Below, piece by piece: positions 42,517 to 50,199 of a stretch of DNA of 64,000 nt. Within the stretch, counting starts at the first letter, position 1, and every line of letters begins with the position of its first letter. Under the pieces are notes generated by a model. It had not been told where the DNA came from and did no database searches. It worked only from the letters and a program-made list of their open reading frames with translations. The stretch spans positions 372,001-436,000 of the forward strand of contig CAVXRG010000010.1 of assembly GCA_963764195.1 (NCBI GenBank), in the 5' to 3' direction. Origin of the DNA: JBDSSS01 sp963764195. GTDB lineage: Bacteria > Actinomycetota > Actinomycetes > Actinomycetales > Dermatophilaceae. A program made the translations under genes and the position numbers.

Positions 42517-43605
42517 TTGCGTGGGGCTCCGCCGCGCCGCCCGACCGGCTGGTGGCGTGAGCACCGGACGGCCCTCGCCCTGCTGGGGGTCCTCGTGCTC
42601 GTGGCGCTGGCCGTCCCGGTCGGGCTGTCCACCCTCGGGGCCAGCAGCTCATCCACCTCGGCTGGGTCGGCTGCGTCGGCTGGCTCGGCCAGCTCTGAGT
42701 CGGGCTCCTCCGGCGCGGCGCGTGACGCGCTCGCGGCCCCCGAGGCGGCATCCGCCCCGGCCTCGGGCGGTGGGACGGGCAGCGCCGGCGCCCCCCTCGC
42801 TCCCGGCGCGAGCGACACCGGGGTGCGGATCGCCCGGAGCGCGTGGCTCGGCATCGAGGTCGCCGACCTCACCCGTGCGAGCGCCTCGACCCGCCTCCTC
42901 GCGACGTCCGCCGGCGGACAGGTGACCTCGGAGAACGTCGTGACCGCGGCCGACCCCACCGGGTCCTACGGAGCCGGTGATGTGGGCGGGGGGACCGGGC
43001 CCGGCTCGGTGCCCGGTGCGGGTCCCGACACCTCGACGAGTGTCGCGCCGGTCGGTGTCGACCAGGCCCGGCTCACCCTGAGCGTGCCGGCCACCGCGCT
43101 CGACGGTGTGCTCAGCGAGCTGTCCCGCCTCGGCTCGGTCTCCTATCGGTCGTCCACGAGCGAGGACGTCACCGACACCTACGTCGACACGAAGGCGCGG
43201 ATCGGGCCGATGCGCGACAGCGTCAGCTCGGTGCGAGCCCTGCTGGCCAAGGCGACCGACCTCCAGCAGGTGATCGCCCTCGAGAACGAGCTGACCCGGC
43301 GCCAGGCGGACCTCGACTCGCTCACCCAGCGACTGGCCCAGCTCGACCGGCGCACGACGATGTCCGACGTCACCGCCACCTTCTGGACGAGCTCGACGGT
43401 CGCGGCTCCGCGACAGGGTGGCGCCGGGGGCGCACTCGTCCGCGCGTGGGACGGCTTCCTCGCGTCGGCCGCCGTCATCCTCACCGGTCTCGCGGTGCTG
43501 CTGCCGTGGGTCGTGCTCGTCCTCGCCGTCGGCTGGGTCGTCGTGCGGTTCCGGGGCCGGCGCGGCCGGGCGGTGGCCGCCGTGTCGCCGCCGTCAACCC
43601 CCTGA
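42517..43605 (+). CDS. DUF4349 lipoprotein-like membrane protein, start uncertain
   Basis: About 362 residues. An N-terminal hydrophobic helix (ALALLGVLVLVALAVPVGL), a low-complexity Ser/Ala/Gly linker, then the DUF4349 domain (ARLTLSVPATALDGVLSEL, YVDTKARIGPMRDSV, coiled coil ATDLQQVIALENELTRRQADLDSLTQRL) and a C-terminal helix (LTGLAVLLPWVVLVLAVGWVV). Function is unknown. No ATG or GTG lies in frame before the first helix; TTG 42517 is a weak start. An ATG at 42456 with AAGGAC upstream is in another frame and meets a stop at 42560, so a one-base shift near 42,485-42,500 may have occurred. Confidence 0.75.
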   Translation: MRGAPPRRPTGWWREHRTALALLGVLVLVALAVPVGLSTLGASSSSTSAGSAASAGSASSESGSSGAARDALAAPEAASAPASGGGTGSAGAPLAPGASDTGVRIARSAWLGIEVADLTRASASTRLLATSAGGQVTSENVVTAADPTGSYGAGDVGGGTGPGSVPGAGPDTSTSVAPVGVDQARLTLSVPATALDGVLSELSRLGSVSYRSSTSEDVTDTYVDTKARIGPMRDSVSSVRALLAKATDLQQVIALENELTRRQADLDSLTQRLAQLDRRTTMSDVTATFWTSSTVAAPRQGGAGGALVRAWDGFLASAAVILTGLAVLLPWVVLVLAVGWVVVRFRGRRGRAVAAVSPPSTP

Positions 43606-43660
43606 GGACCTCACGGCGCCTTCGGGTGCAGCGTCAGCGCGGGCTTCCTGGAGCTCCGCC

Positions 43661-43675
43661 ACAAGACAATCTTGT
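43661..43675. repeat. Short inverted repeat before the acetyltransferase gene
   Basis: ACAAGA-CAA-TCTTGT, an AT-richer island in the spacer between the convergent DUF4349 and acetyltransferase genes. It could be a weak terminator stem; nothing more can be said. Confidence 0.35.
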
Positions 43676-43728
43676 TTCCAACCCGCTGGATCAACTCACA
43701 GCTCCCTGTCCATCGGTGGATCGAGGCT

Positions 43729-44514
43729 TCAGCACGGCGGCTTGCGGTATGCCTGGGCGTTGCCGGCGTCCGGTTCGAACCCGAGGCTTCGGTAGACGCG
43801 CCCGGCCGGGTTGGTGGCCTCGGTGACGATGACCCATTGGTCGCAGCCACGATCGGCGGCCCACCGGGCGGCCACGCCGAGAAGGTGCGAGGCCAGCCCG
43901 CGGCGACGGTGCTGCTCGGTGGTGGCGACGCTCTGGTATCGAGCCGTGGTGCCGCACCTGACGATGCCCAGGTCGGCGACGAGCATGCCGTCCGCGAAGG
44001 CGCCGAAGAACGCGCCGAGGTCCTGCTCGGAGAGTGCGCGACGCGCCTGAGCCTGCCTCTGGGCGAAGCGCTCATGGAGCTCCGGGTCATGCTCGCCCGT
44101 TCGGTCGTTGTCCTGCACGGACAGGGCCACGTGCTGCACCCAGTCCTGACCGCTGAGACGTCGCACGGTGTACCCCTCGGGAAGCGACGTCTGCCGGGGC
44201 ACGGTGCGTGTCGTGAGGACGTCGTCGAGCTCGAGGTCGAGCCCCTGGGCGGCCCAGGCGTCCTGGTCCCCGGGCATGCGGGCCAGGCCGATCGCGACCC
44301 AACACGCTTCGGGAAACGCCGACCTGAAGGCGTTGACCCACCTGGCTGCCTCGTCCACTCTGTCCTCGTCGGTGACGAAGAGGCAGTTGCCCCAGTGGAA
44401 GTCGGGGTTGTCCGGCGTGCGGACGATCATGTGGTCTCCGTGGTCCTCAATGACGGAGCCGGAGTGCTCGAGGACGGCGAGGTCTGTAGTCCAGCCGGGC
44501 GAGAAGGTGCGCAT
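43729..44514 (-). CDS. GNAT-family N-acetyltransferase
   Basis: A 261-residue protein whose C-terminal half is a GNAT fold: SVATTEQHRRRGLASHLLGVAARWAA is the acetyl-CoA-binding V-x-x-x-x-R-x-x-G segment, followed by GCDQWVIVTEATNPAGRVYRSLGFEPD. The N-terminal ~115 residues (FSPGWTTDLAVLEHSGSVIED) form an extra domain without a family I recognise. The substrate is unknown. TAGCGT lies 6 nt before ATG 44514. The gene begins the stretch that looks accessory. Confidence 0.82.
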   Translation of the reverse strand: MRTFSPGWTTDLAVLEHSGSVIEDHGDHMIVRTPDNPDFHWGNCLFVTDEDRVDEAARWVNAFRSAFPEACWVAIGLARMPGDQDAWAAQGLDLELDDVLTTRTVPRQTSLPEGYTVRRLSGQDWVQHVALSVQDNDRTGEHDPELHERFAQRQAQARRALSEQDLGAFFGAFADGMLVADLGIVRCGTTARYQSVATTEQHRRRGLASHLLGVAARWAADRGCDQWVIVTEATNPAGRVYRSLGFEPDAGNAQAYRKPPC

Positions 44515-44520
44515 GACGCG

Positions 44521-44526
44521 ACGCTA
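44521..44526 (-). promoter_or_regulatory. Probable -10 box of the acetyltransferase gene
   Basis: TAGCGT on the minus strand ends 6 nt before ATG 44514. Confidence 0.5.
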
Positions 44527-44772
44527 GCGAAGGGCCGCATTGCCGCGCACGTGGTCGTCTGCGTGAAGACGGGCGTACGCCCGCGTCGACGTTGCTGGCG
44601 GGGGCCGCTCCGGCGGTGACAACCAGCCGCCATGGCGGGGTTCGCGAGGAAATGACTCAGGGGAGGCCAACCGGGTCGTCATCGCGGTTGGTCGGATCGG
44701 TATCGGTCCACGATCATCGACCCCGTCGCCGTTCCATTGTGCGAGGGCACACCACTTGGGGTGTCCCTGACA

Positions 44773-45267
44773 TCACGCGTCCTGCTGAGCCCGCGCGTTT
44801 CCACGGTGCCGGCTGGTGGCCGTGGGTGCCGAGGGTCCGGTGCGGGGCCAGGTCCAGGCGTACCGCACGATGAGGGCGAGCAGGACGAGCTCCAGCACGA
44901 CGCCGAGGCCGTAGAAAAGCAGGTAGAACCCACCCGCCACGTTGAAGACGGTGAAGGGGACGAACAGCGAGGCCACGACGAGGTTCGTCGTGCGGTTCAC
45001 CCGGGCGGGCAACGTCATCGACAGCACGACCATGAAGATCGGGATGGCCAGGACGGTCAGCACCGTGGTCGAGAAGGTCTGGGAGAGGTCGAACTCGTAG
45101 ACCTTGCCGTCGAGGATGTCGGCGACGGTCCCGGGCGTGTAGAAGCCGAGGATGTCCACGTAGGCGTAGAGGAGCATGAAGCTCGTCCACGCTGCGGTGA
45201 GCTTGGCCTGCACCGGGATCGGGTGGTCAACCAGTGCGGTGGCGCTGAGGGGTTGACGTGTGCTCAT
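44773..45267 (-). CDS. DUF6326-like four-helix membrane protein
   Basis: A 164-residue membrane protein. PVQAKLTAAWTSFMLLYAYVDILGFYTPG is the family-like first helix; three more follow (VLTVLAIPIFMVVLSMTL, LVVASLFVPFTVFNVAGG, LLFYGLGVVLELVLLALIV). Function is unknown. GAGGAG lies 7 nt before ATG 45267. It is divergent from the two-component pair across a 163-nt spacer, so it is a likely target of that system (inference). Confidence 0.72.
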   Translation of the reverse strand: MSTRQPLSATALVDHPIPVQAKLTAAWTSFMLLYAYVDILGFYTPGTVADILDGKVYEFDLSQTFSTTVLTVLAIPIFMVVLSMTLPARVNRTTNLVVASLFVPFTVFNVAGGFYLLFYGLGVVLELVLLALIVRYAWTWPRTGPSAPTATSRHRGNARAQQDA

Positions 45268-45418
45268 GATGGGCTCCTCTGTCGTGGTGGGGAATCGGTG
45301 CGTCCACGATCGCCGGTCCCGACGGCGGACACCTCCGCCCGGAGGCTGGAGTTCACCTGGCCGAAAGGACGGTCTCTCCCTCGTCCTTTCGGCGGGTACG
45401 CGGAGGCGCACCGGTCCC

Positions 45419-45424
45419 TAGGCT
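45419..45424 (+). promoter_or_regulatory. Probable -10 box of the two-component operon
   Basis: TAGGCT ends 6 nt before GTG 45431. Confidence 0.55.
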
Positions 45425-45430
45425 GGGGAC

Positions 45431-46567
45431 GTGGTCACCGTCGGGCGCTCCATCTGGCATGAGCCGAGGCCTGCTCATGCCCCACCCGTCGGTCGGCTCG
45501 ACTGGCTTCTGGTGGGAGTGTTCGCGGCCGGCTCGTTGGTCGAGGGCGTCGTCCAGCCGGGCTTGGCCTGGCGACCCCTGGTTACGGTGCTCGCCCTGGC
45601 TTTGGTCCCTGCCCTGCTCTGGCGGCGCGAACGCCCCCTGCCGGCTGCACTGGTCGGGTGGGGCGTCGCCGGGTTGCTCTCGGTGCTCCAGCTCGTTGCG
45701 CACCCAGGGGACCTCGAGCTCTACTCGATGATTGCCGTCCTGATCCTGCTCTACGCCCTCGTGCGGTGGGGCTCGGGCCGGGAGATGGTCGTGGGGACCG
45801 CCTTCGTGACGGTCGTCGTCGCGCTGGGGATGTACGCCTCCTCCGCGGGCGCCGCCGACGTCTTCGGCGGTAGCGCCCTGCTGCTGTCGGTCGTCGCCCT
45901 GGCTGTGGTGTTCCGCTACCGGGCGGACCTCTGGGACCGCCAGCAGCGTGAGATCCGCAACGAGGAGCGGGTGGGTCTGGCTCGCGAGCTGCACGACATC
46001 GTGGCCCACCACGTCTCAGCCATCGCGGTGCAGGCGCAGGCCGGTGGCCAGGTCGTCGGCACCCAGCCCGAGAAGGCTGCCGAGGTTCTGGCCGCGATCG
46101 AGACCGAGGCGTCGCGGACCCTGGCGGAGATGAGGTCCATGGTGCGCGTGCTGCGTGAGGAGGACGCCGTCGCCTACTCACCGCAGCGGGGTGTCGCGGA
46201 TCTGCCTTCTCTGGCCCACGCTGACGCGACGCCCACCGTCGAGGTCTCGCTGCAAGGATCGTTGACCCGGCTGACACGACCCGTGGACGCCGCGCTCTAC
46301 CGGCTCGCGCAGGAGTCGTTGACCAACGCCGTACGGCACGCCCGGAGCGCGACTCGCGTCGGGATCGAGGTGCGCCGGGAGGGCGACGCCGTCAGGCTGC
46401 GGGTCAGCGACGACGGACAGGCTGAGCCGGGTCCGGCCCCGCAGCCCGGGTTCGGCCTGCTGGGCATGGCCGAACGCGCGCACCTCCTCGGCGGGTCGCT
46501 CGCCGCCGGGCCGGTCCCGGGCGGTGGCTGGTTGGTCGAGGCCGTGCTGCCGGCGGGGGCAGCATGA
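45431..46567 (+). CDS. NarL-type sensor histidine kinase
   Basis: A 378-residue membrane kinase. About four to six hydrophobic helices (~15-165; LLVGVFAAGSLVEGVV, LVTVLALALVPALLW) form the sensor without a large external loop. The HisKA_3 phosphoacceptor is in RVGLARELHDIVAHHVSAIAVQAQA; the ATPase has AQESLTNAVRHARSATRVGIE and GFGLLGMAERAHLLGG. It is coupled to the response regulator by an ATGA overlap. The signal is unknown; such membrane-buried sensors often detect envelope stress or small lipophilic compounds. Confidence 0.9.
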   Translation: MVTVGRSIWHEPRPAHAPPVGRLDWLLVGVFAAGSLVEGVVQPGLAWRPLVTVLALALVPALLWRRERPLPAALVGWGVAGLLSVLQLVAHPGDLELYSMIAVLILLYALVRWGSGREMVVGTAFVTVVVALGMYASSAGAADVFGGSALLLSVVALAVVFRYRADLWDRQQREIRNEERVGLARELHDIVAHHVSAIAVQAQAGGQVVGTQPEKAAEVLAAIETEASRTLAEMRSMVRVLREEDAVAYSPQRGVADLPSLAHADATPTVEVSLQGSLTRLTRPVDAALYRLAQESLTNAVRHARSATRVGIEVRREGDAVRLRVSDDGQAEPGPAPQPGFGLLGMAERAHLLGGSLAAGPVPGGGWLVEAVLPAGAA

Positions 46568-47220
46568 GCGTCCGTGTCGTCGTGGCCGACGACCAGGACC
46601 TGGTCCGGACCGGGCTGGTGATGATCCTCAACGCGCAACCCGACATCGAGGTCGTGGGAGAGGCGGCAGACGGACCCGCGGCGCTCGACCTGGCGGCCAG
46701 GCTGCGTCCCGAGGTCCTTCTCGTCGACATCCGGATGCCCGGGCTCGACGGCGTCGAGGTGACGCGGCGTCTGGCCGGACCGGACGTGGCGGACCCGATG
46801 GCGGTCGTCGTGATCACCACCTTCGACCTCGACGAGTACGTCCTCGGCGCCCTGCGCGCAGGCGCCCGCGGCTTTCTGCTCAAGGACGCCGGGCCGGCGC
46901 TCCTCGTGCAGGCCGTCCACGCGGCCGCCAACGGGGACGCGCTGATCGCCCCCAACGTCACCCGCCGGCTGTTGGCCACCTTCGCCGACCCAGCGCCGGC
47001 GGTGCCGGTTCAGCCCGTCGACCGGCTCACGGAGCGCGAGGAGGAGGTACTCGTACTGGTGGCACGGGGACGAACCAACGCCGAGATCGCGATCGAGCTC
47101 TTTGTCGGCCTCAGCACCGTCAAGACTCACGTCGCATCTTTAATGAGCAAGCTCGGCGCTCGCAACCGTGTCGAGATCGCTATGTGGGCACACAACACCA
47201 GACGCATCAGAGCCCAATAG
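46564..47220 (+). CDS. NarL/LuxR-family response regulator
   Basis: A 218-residue regulator. Receiver: VRVVVADDQDLVRTGLVMIL, phosphoacceptor Asp in VLLVDIRMPGLDGVEV, VVVITTFDLDEYV and FLLKDAG. The LuxR-type helix-turn-helix is LTEREEEVLVLVARGRTNAEIAIELFVGLSTVKTHVASLMSKLGARNRVE. It should bind promoters when phosphorylated by the coupled kinase; the divergent DUF6326 gene is the nearest candidate. The last residues use less GC-rich codons than neighbours. Confidence 0.92.
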   Translation: MSVRVVVADDQDLVRTGLVMILNAQPDIEVVGEAADGPAALDLAARLRPEVLLVDIRMPGLDGVEVTRRLAGPDVADPMAVVVITTFDLDEYVLGALRAGARGFLLKDAGPALLVQAVHAAANGDALIAPNVTRRLLATFADPAPAVPVQPVDRLTEREEEVLVLVARGRTNAEIAIELFVGLSTVKTHVASLMSKLGARNRVEIAMWAHNTRRIRAQ

Positions 47221-47446
47221 AGGGGACAGGCCGCACGGCGGGTAGGGAGTGGACCTGCTACTCAGCAGCCCCGACCCCCCAGCCACATGGTCGGACGTCC
47301 CGTCCTCAACGCGTTAGATTCGGACGAGCGTAGCCGTCCTCAGTGCGGCAAATGAGTGCGTTGTGGTCGGGCGCGCCCTGAAGCCGCAAGGAGCATCGAG
47401 TGGGCCTCTGGTGGCATTTAGTGGAGCTTGAATCTGTGGGCGACTG

Positions 47447-47452
47447 TAGCCT
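47447..47452 (+). promoter_or_regulatory. Probable -10 box deciding the start of the small gene at 47459
   Basis: TAGCCT ends 6 nt before ATG 47459; the adjacent GTG at 47456 would leave only 3 nt. Confidence 0.5.
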
Positions 47453-47458
47453 CACGTG

Positions 47459-47725
47459 ATGAGTGAGTTTGCAGCGCTACTGGATGAAGAGACTGGGACC
47501 GTTCGCCCACAGCGGGTCGTCGATCCGACCGAAGCGCGTGACATTGCATTGGCGCTCCTGCAGATCTTCGAGATCCCCGCGACAGCCAAAGGCGACGACG
47601 GCATCACCTTTCCAGACGACATGGACGAACGCGACGGCGATCTTCAACACGCCATCCTGCGACTGTCTGACCTGCGGTTCCCACTTCGAGGGAGCCCTCG
47701 CGCGCAAGCGCTCGCCTCGGACTGA
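47459..47725 (+). CDS. Hypothetical small acidic protein
   Basis: An 88-residue, Asp/Glu-rich protein (FAALLDEETGTVRPQRVVD, ITFPDDMDERDGDLQHAIL) that I do not recognise. No membrane helix, signal or motif is seen. It has lower GC than flanking genes, fitting the accessory nature of this stretch. The leaderless-type box 6 nt before ATG is the main support that it is a real gene. A 238-nt gap separates it from the response regulator. Confidence 0.5.
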   Translation: MSEFAALLDEETGTVRPQRVVDPTEARDIALALLQIFEIPATAKGDDGITFPDDMDERDGDLQHAILRLSDLRFPLRGSPRAQALASD

Positions 47726-47770
47726 GTCCGCCCGATGCGCGGCAGGACCGGGCGTTCATCAGCGACGTTC

Positions 47771-48022
47771 CTAGATCTCGCGTCGGTGGCCGACGGCGAC
47801 CACGAGGACGACCAGCACGTCATCGTGGACCTCGTAGACGATTCGGTAGTCACCAGTACGCACCCGCCACTCGCCCTCTCCGCCGACCAGCTTCTTGGCC
47901 CCGCTCGGCCGCGGCTGATCGGCGAGGAGCTCGATGGCCGCTTGGACCCGTCGTCTGGCGGGAGGGTCAAGCTTGCGCAGCTGACGTAGTACCGCCTGCG
48001 CCACCTCGACCCGGTACGTCAT
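47771..48022 (-). CDS. RelE/ParE-family toxin
   Basis: An 83-residue toxin of the RelE/YoeB fold: MTYRVEVAQAVLRQLRKLDPPARRRVQAAI, GAKKLVGGEGEWRVRTGDYRIVYEVHDD and VLVVAVGHRREI. The R-x-G-D-Y-R-(I/V)-Y strand is typical of RelE, which cuts mRNA on the ribosome. Its ATG overlaps the antitoxin stop (ATGA at 48019-48022). Confidence 0.9.
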   Translation of the reverse strand: MTYRVEVAQAVLRQLRKLDPPARRRVQAAIELLADQPRPSGAKKLVGGEGEWRVRTGDYRIVYEVHDDVLVVLVVAVGHRREI

Positions 48023-48282
48023 GCCAGCCCGAGGTCCGCCTTGACCTGCTCCCACGGAATCGTGGCCTCACCGTCGGCGATCTCGGCCCTGGCGGCCTTG
48101 GCGGCTTCGATGTCGGCCAGGTCCTCGGCGGAGGCGATCAGACGGTCGAGGTCATCAGCGTCGATCACCGCGGCCACCCGCTGTCCCCGACGGGTCAGGT
48201 AGACCGGGTCGTGACCTACGCGCGCGGCATCCACGACATCGGCCAACCGTGCCCGGGCAGCACTGACGGTGATCTCACTCAT
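48019..48282 (-). CDS. Phd/YefM-family antitoxin
   Basis: An 87-residue antitoxin. The N-terminal domain MSEITVSAARARLADVVDAARVGHDPVYLTRRGQRVAAVIDADDLDRL binds DNA and the acidic tail DLADIEAAKAARAE should wrap the toxin. It precedes the toxin, as is usual, and probably represses the operon. TATCAT lies 7 nt before ATG 48282, which supports that start over an in-frame ATG at 48291. Confidence 0.9.
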   Translation of the reverse strand: MSEITVSAARARLADVVDAARVGHDPVYLTRRGQRVAAVIDADDLDRLIASAEDLADIEAAKAARAEIADGEATIPWEQVKADLGLA

Positions 48283-48289
48283 GGCGCCC

Positions 48290-48295
48290 ATGATA
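48290..48295 (-). promoter_or_regulatory. Probable -10 box of the toxin-antitoxin operon
   Basis: TATCAT on the minus strand ends 7 nt before ATG 48282. Confidence 0.5.
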
Positions 48296-48512
48296 CCCGC
48301 TAGGAACGCTGAGTTGTACAACCACGCCATCATCAGCCTCTGCCCCTGAACGTCCGACCACCGGCATAACAAGCAGTTCCGGCAGATCACGGACCTCGCC
48401 GTGCGGGCGCACTCTCCGCAATCCGGTGGAACTAGTCCGAAAATAGAATGGTGGTGGGCGCGCGACAGCTCCCGGCGGAGCCGGGAAGTCCTTATGGGGG
48501 TGGGGGTTTCGG

Positions 48513-49793
48513 TCAGGCGGCGGGTTCGATCGTGACGCGGTAGCCGAGGGCTTCAAGCTGGCGGACGTGGTTGCGTTTCTTGGCGGCAGTGTCGACGTGA
48601 CGGTCGAAGTGATCGGGGCCCAGGTCGATAAACCGGGTCTCGGGGTCAGCCAGGACGTGCCAGATCACCACGAGCAGGGAACGCCCGACTGCGACGATGG
48701 CCTTCTTCTTCCCACGGCGTCGTGCGATCCGTCGGTACCGGGCGCCGAGGAAGGTGTTGGTGCGTGAGGTCGCTACGGCAGCCTCGCCCAGGACCCGGGC
48801 CAGGTACCGGTTGCCGTGCCCGGTGGATCCGTTGCCCCTGCTCTTGCCTGCCGAGGAGCTGATCCCGGGGGCGAACTTCGCCCACGAGGCCAGGTGCCCC
48901 GGGGTGGGGAACTGGGTCATGTCCAGGCCGATCTCGGCGATGATGATCGCGGCCGCAACCGGCCCTATCCCGGGAATCTCATCGAGCCGGTCGACCGCGT
49001 CACCGAAAGGGGCCAGGTGGGCCTCGATCTGACTATCGAGGGCGCTGATGTCGGCCTCGGCCTGATCGACCCGCGAGAGCATCCTGGCCAACAGGAACCG
49101 GTGGTGGTCATCGAAAGTCCCGGTAGGCAGGCCCGCGAAGGCCTCTTGGAGTGCGCCGATCTTGACTCGCATCCGTGACCGGGCCATCTCGGCCAGCATC
49201 CTGGGATCGCGTTCCCCCGCGATCAGCGCGGCCATCATCGCCCGACCCGAGACACCGAAGATGTCTGAGGCCACGACCGAGAGCTTGATACACGCATCCT
49301 CCAGGAGCTTCTCGACCCGGTTCTTCTCCGCGTTGCGCACCCCGACCAGATCGACCCGATACCGGGTCAGGTCCCGCAGCCGTCGGATCTGTTGCGGAGG
49401 AACGAAACTGGGCCGCAGCATCTGGCGTTCGGCGACCTTACACAACCACACCGCATCGAGCACGTCAGTCTTCGGGCGCCCCGGCAGGTGCTTGACGTCC
49501 TTGGCGTTGACCAGCCACGGCGCCAGACCATGGGCCTCGAACAGGTAGAACGGAGGGCGCCAGTAGTCGCTGGTCGCCTCCATCACCACCCGCTCCACGC
49601 CCAGAGTGACCAGCCGGGTGGCCAACTCGCTCAACGAGCCCACCATCGTGGAATGGGTCGTGACCTCCTGGACCCGACGCTTCGTGCCCGGCTGGCCCGG
49701 CAACCGGACACAACACACGACCTCCGCCTTACCGATGTCCAAGGCCGCGACCCGCTCGATGATCTGCTCATCGTCTTGCGACTCGCTAAACAC
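48513..49793 (-). CDS. IS110-family DEDD/serine transposase
   Basis: A 426-residue recombinase. The N-terminal RuvC-like domain has ALDIGKAEVVCCVRLPG (first Asp), VVMEATSDYWRPPFYLFEA (Glu) and KTDVLDAVWLCKVAERQML (Asp pair). A coiled-coil region follows. The C-terminal domain has LDEIPGIGPVAAAIIIAEIG and FAPGISSSAGKSRGNGSTG, with the conserved Ser that attacks DNA in IS110 enzymes. It appears intact. In the related IS621 it works with a bridge RNA transcribed from the element end. GTG 49793 follows a GGGAG sequence. Confidence 0.93.
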   Translation of the reverse strand: MFSESQDDEQIIERVAALDIGKAEVVCCVRLPGQPGTKRRVQEVTTHSTMVGSLSELATRLVTLGVERVVMEATSDYWRPPFYLFEAHGLAPWLVNAKDVKHLPGRPKTDVLDAVWLCKVAERQMLRPSFVPPQQIRRLRDLTRYRVDLVGVRNAEKNRVEKLLEDACIKLSVVASDIFGVSGRAMMAALIAGERDPRMLAEMARSRMRVKIGALQEAFAGLPTGTFDDHHRFLLARMLSRVDQAEADISALDSQIEAHLAPFGDAVDRLDEIPGIGPVAAAIIIAEIGLDMTQFPTPGHLASWAKFAPGISSSAGKSRGNGSTGHGNRYLARVLGEAAVATSRTNTFLGARYRRIARRRGKKKAIVAVGRSLLVVIWHVLADPETRFIDLGPDHFDRHVDTAAKKRNHVRQLEALGYRVTIEPAA

Positions 49794-50011
49794 CTCACCT
49801 CAGCTCCCTTCCCTGTTCGGTCAAACACCATCACCGGCGTGACCACCCGGGAGGAGCCGCCAGGGCAACAAACGAAACTAGTCCTCGTGCTCGATAACCC
49901 ACATCGGCAACACTGAAGGGCCCACCACGCGACTCCCACCGTCCGGCTAGACGACGGCCTCAAAGGACCATAGGAACAACGACGTCACCCGGACAGCCAC
50001 ACACTATTTTC
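49794..50011 (-). ncRNA. Candidate IS110 bridge RNA region (LE)
   Basis: The 218 nt upstream of the transposase contain no gene and are less GC-rich than the chromosome. In IS110-group elements this is where the bridge RNA is encoded. Read on the minus strand it contains GGACTAGTT (49876-49884), identical to the nine bases directly outside the opposite element end (48430-48438). That is the sort of match a target-guide loop would show. I could not fold the sequence; exact RNA ends are unknown. Confidence 0.45.
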
Positions 50012-50199
50012 AGCCCGGCACGGGCGCCCCGCCAGGGGCAACTTGGCTAGACGGTTCGAGGGTTCTGGTCATGCTCGACGGGGCGAACGCTCGAGGGCCC
50101 CGTCAGCAGGACAAGGAAGGAGTCCGACCGAGGGTCTCGAGGCGGCTGTCGCCGCCACGAGAGGTTTGTCTTAGGTGCGCGGCGGCCGAGACCGTGTCG
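50012..50199. other. 188-nt spacer between the IS element and murJ
   Basis: No gene, tRNA or clear hairpin is seen. Codon-like structure is absent, and a transposon-flank or gene remnant cannot be recognised. Confidence 0.4.

Larger units (their letters stand above)
48439..50011 (-). mobile_element. IS110-family insertion sequence
   Basis: About 1.57 kb. The single gene is an IS110 transposase. The provisional ends are a short inverted pair, GAAAATAG (48439-48446) and CTATTTTC (50004-50011), in AT-rich patches unlike the surroundings. The transposase-upstream end (LE) holds ~218 nt and the downstream end (RE) ~74 nt of non-coding DNA, which matches IS110-group organisation. Exact ends are uncertain because this family usually lacks long inverted repeats and target duplications. 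Confidence 0.75.

Noticed and set aside
48439..50011. IS110 element as inactivated copy
   Set aside because: The transposase frame is uninterrupted and keeps its acidic and Ser motifs, so there is no reason to call it degenerate.
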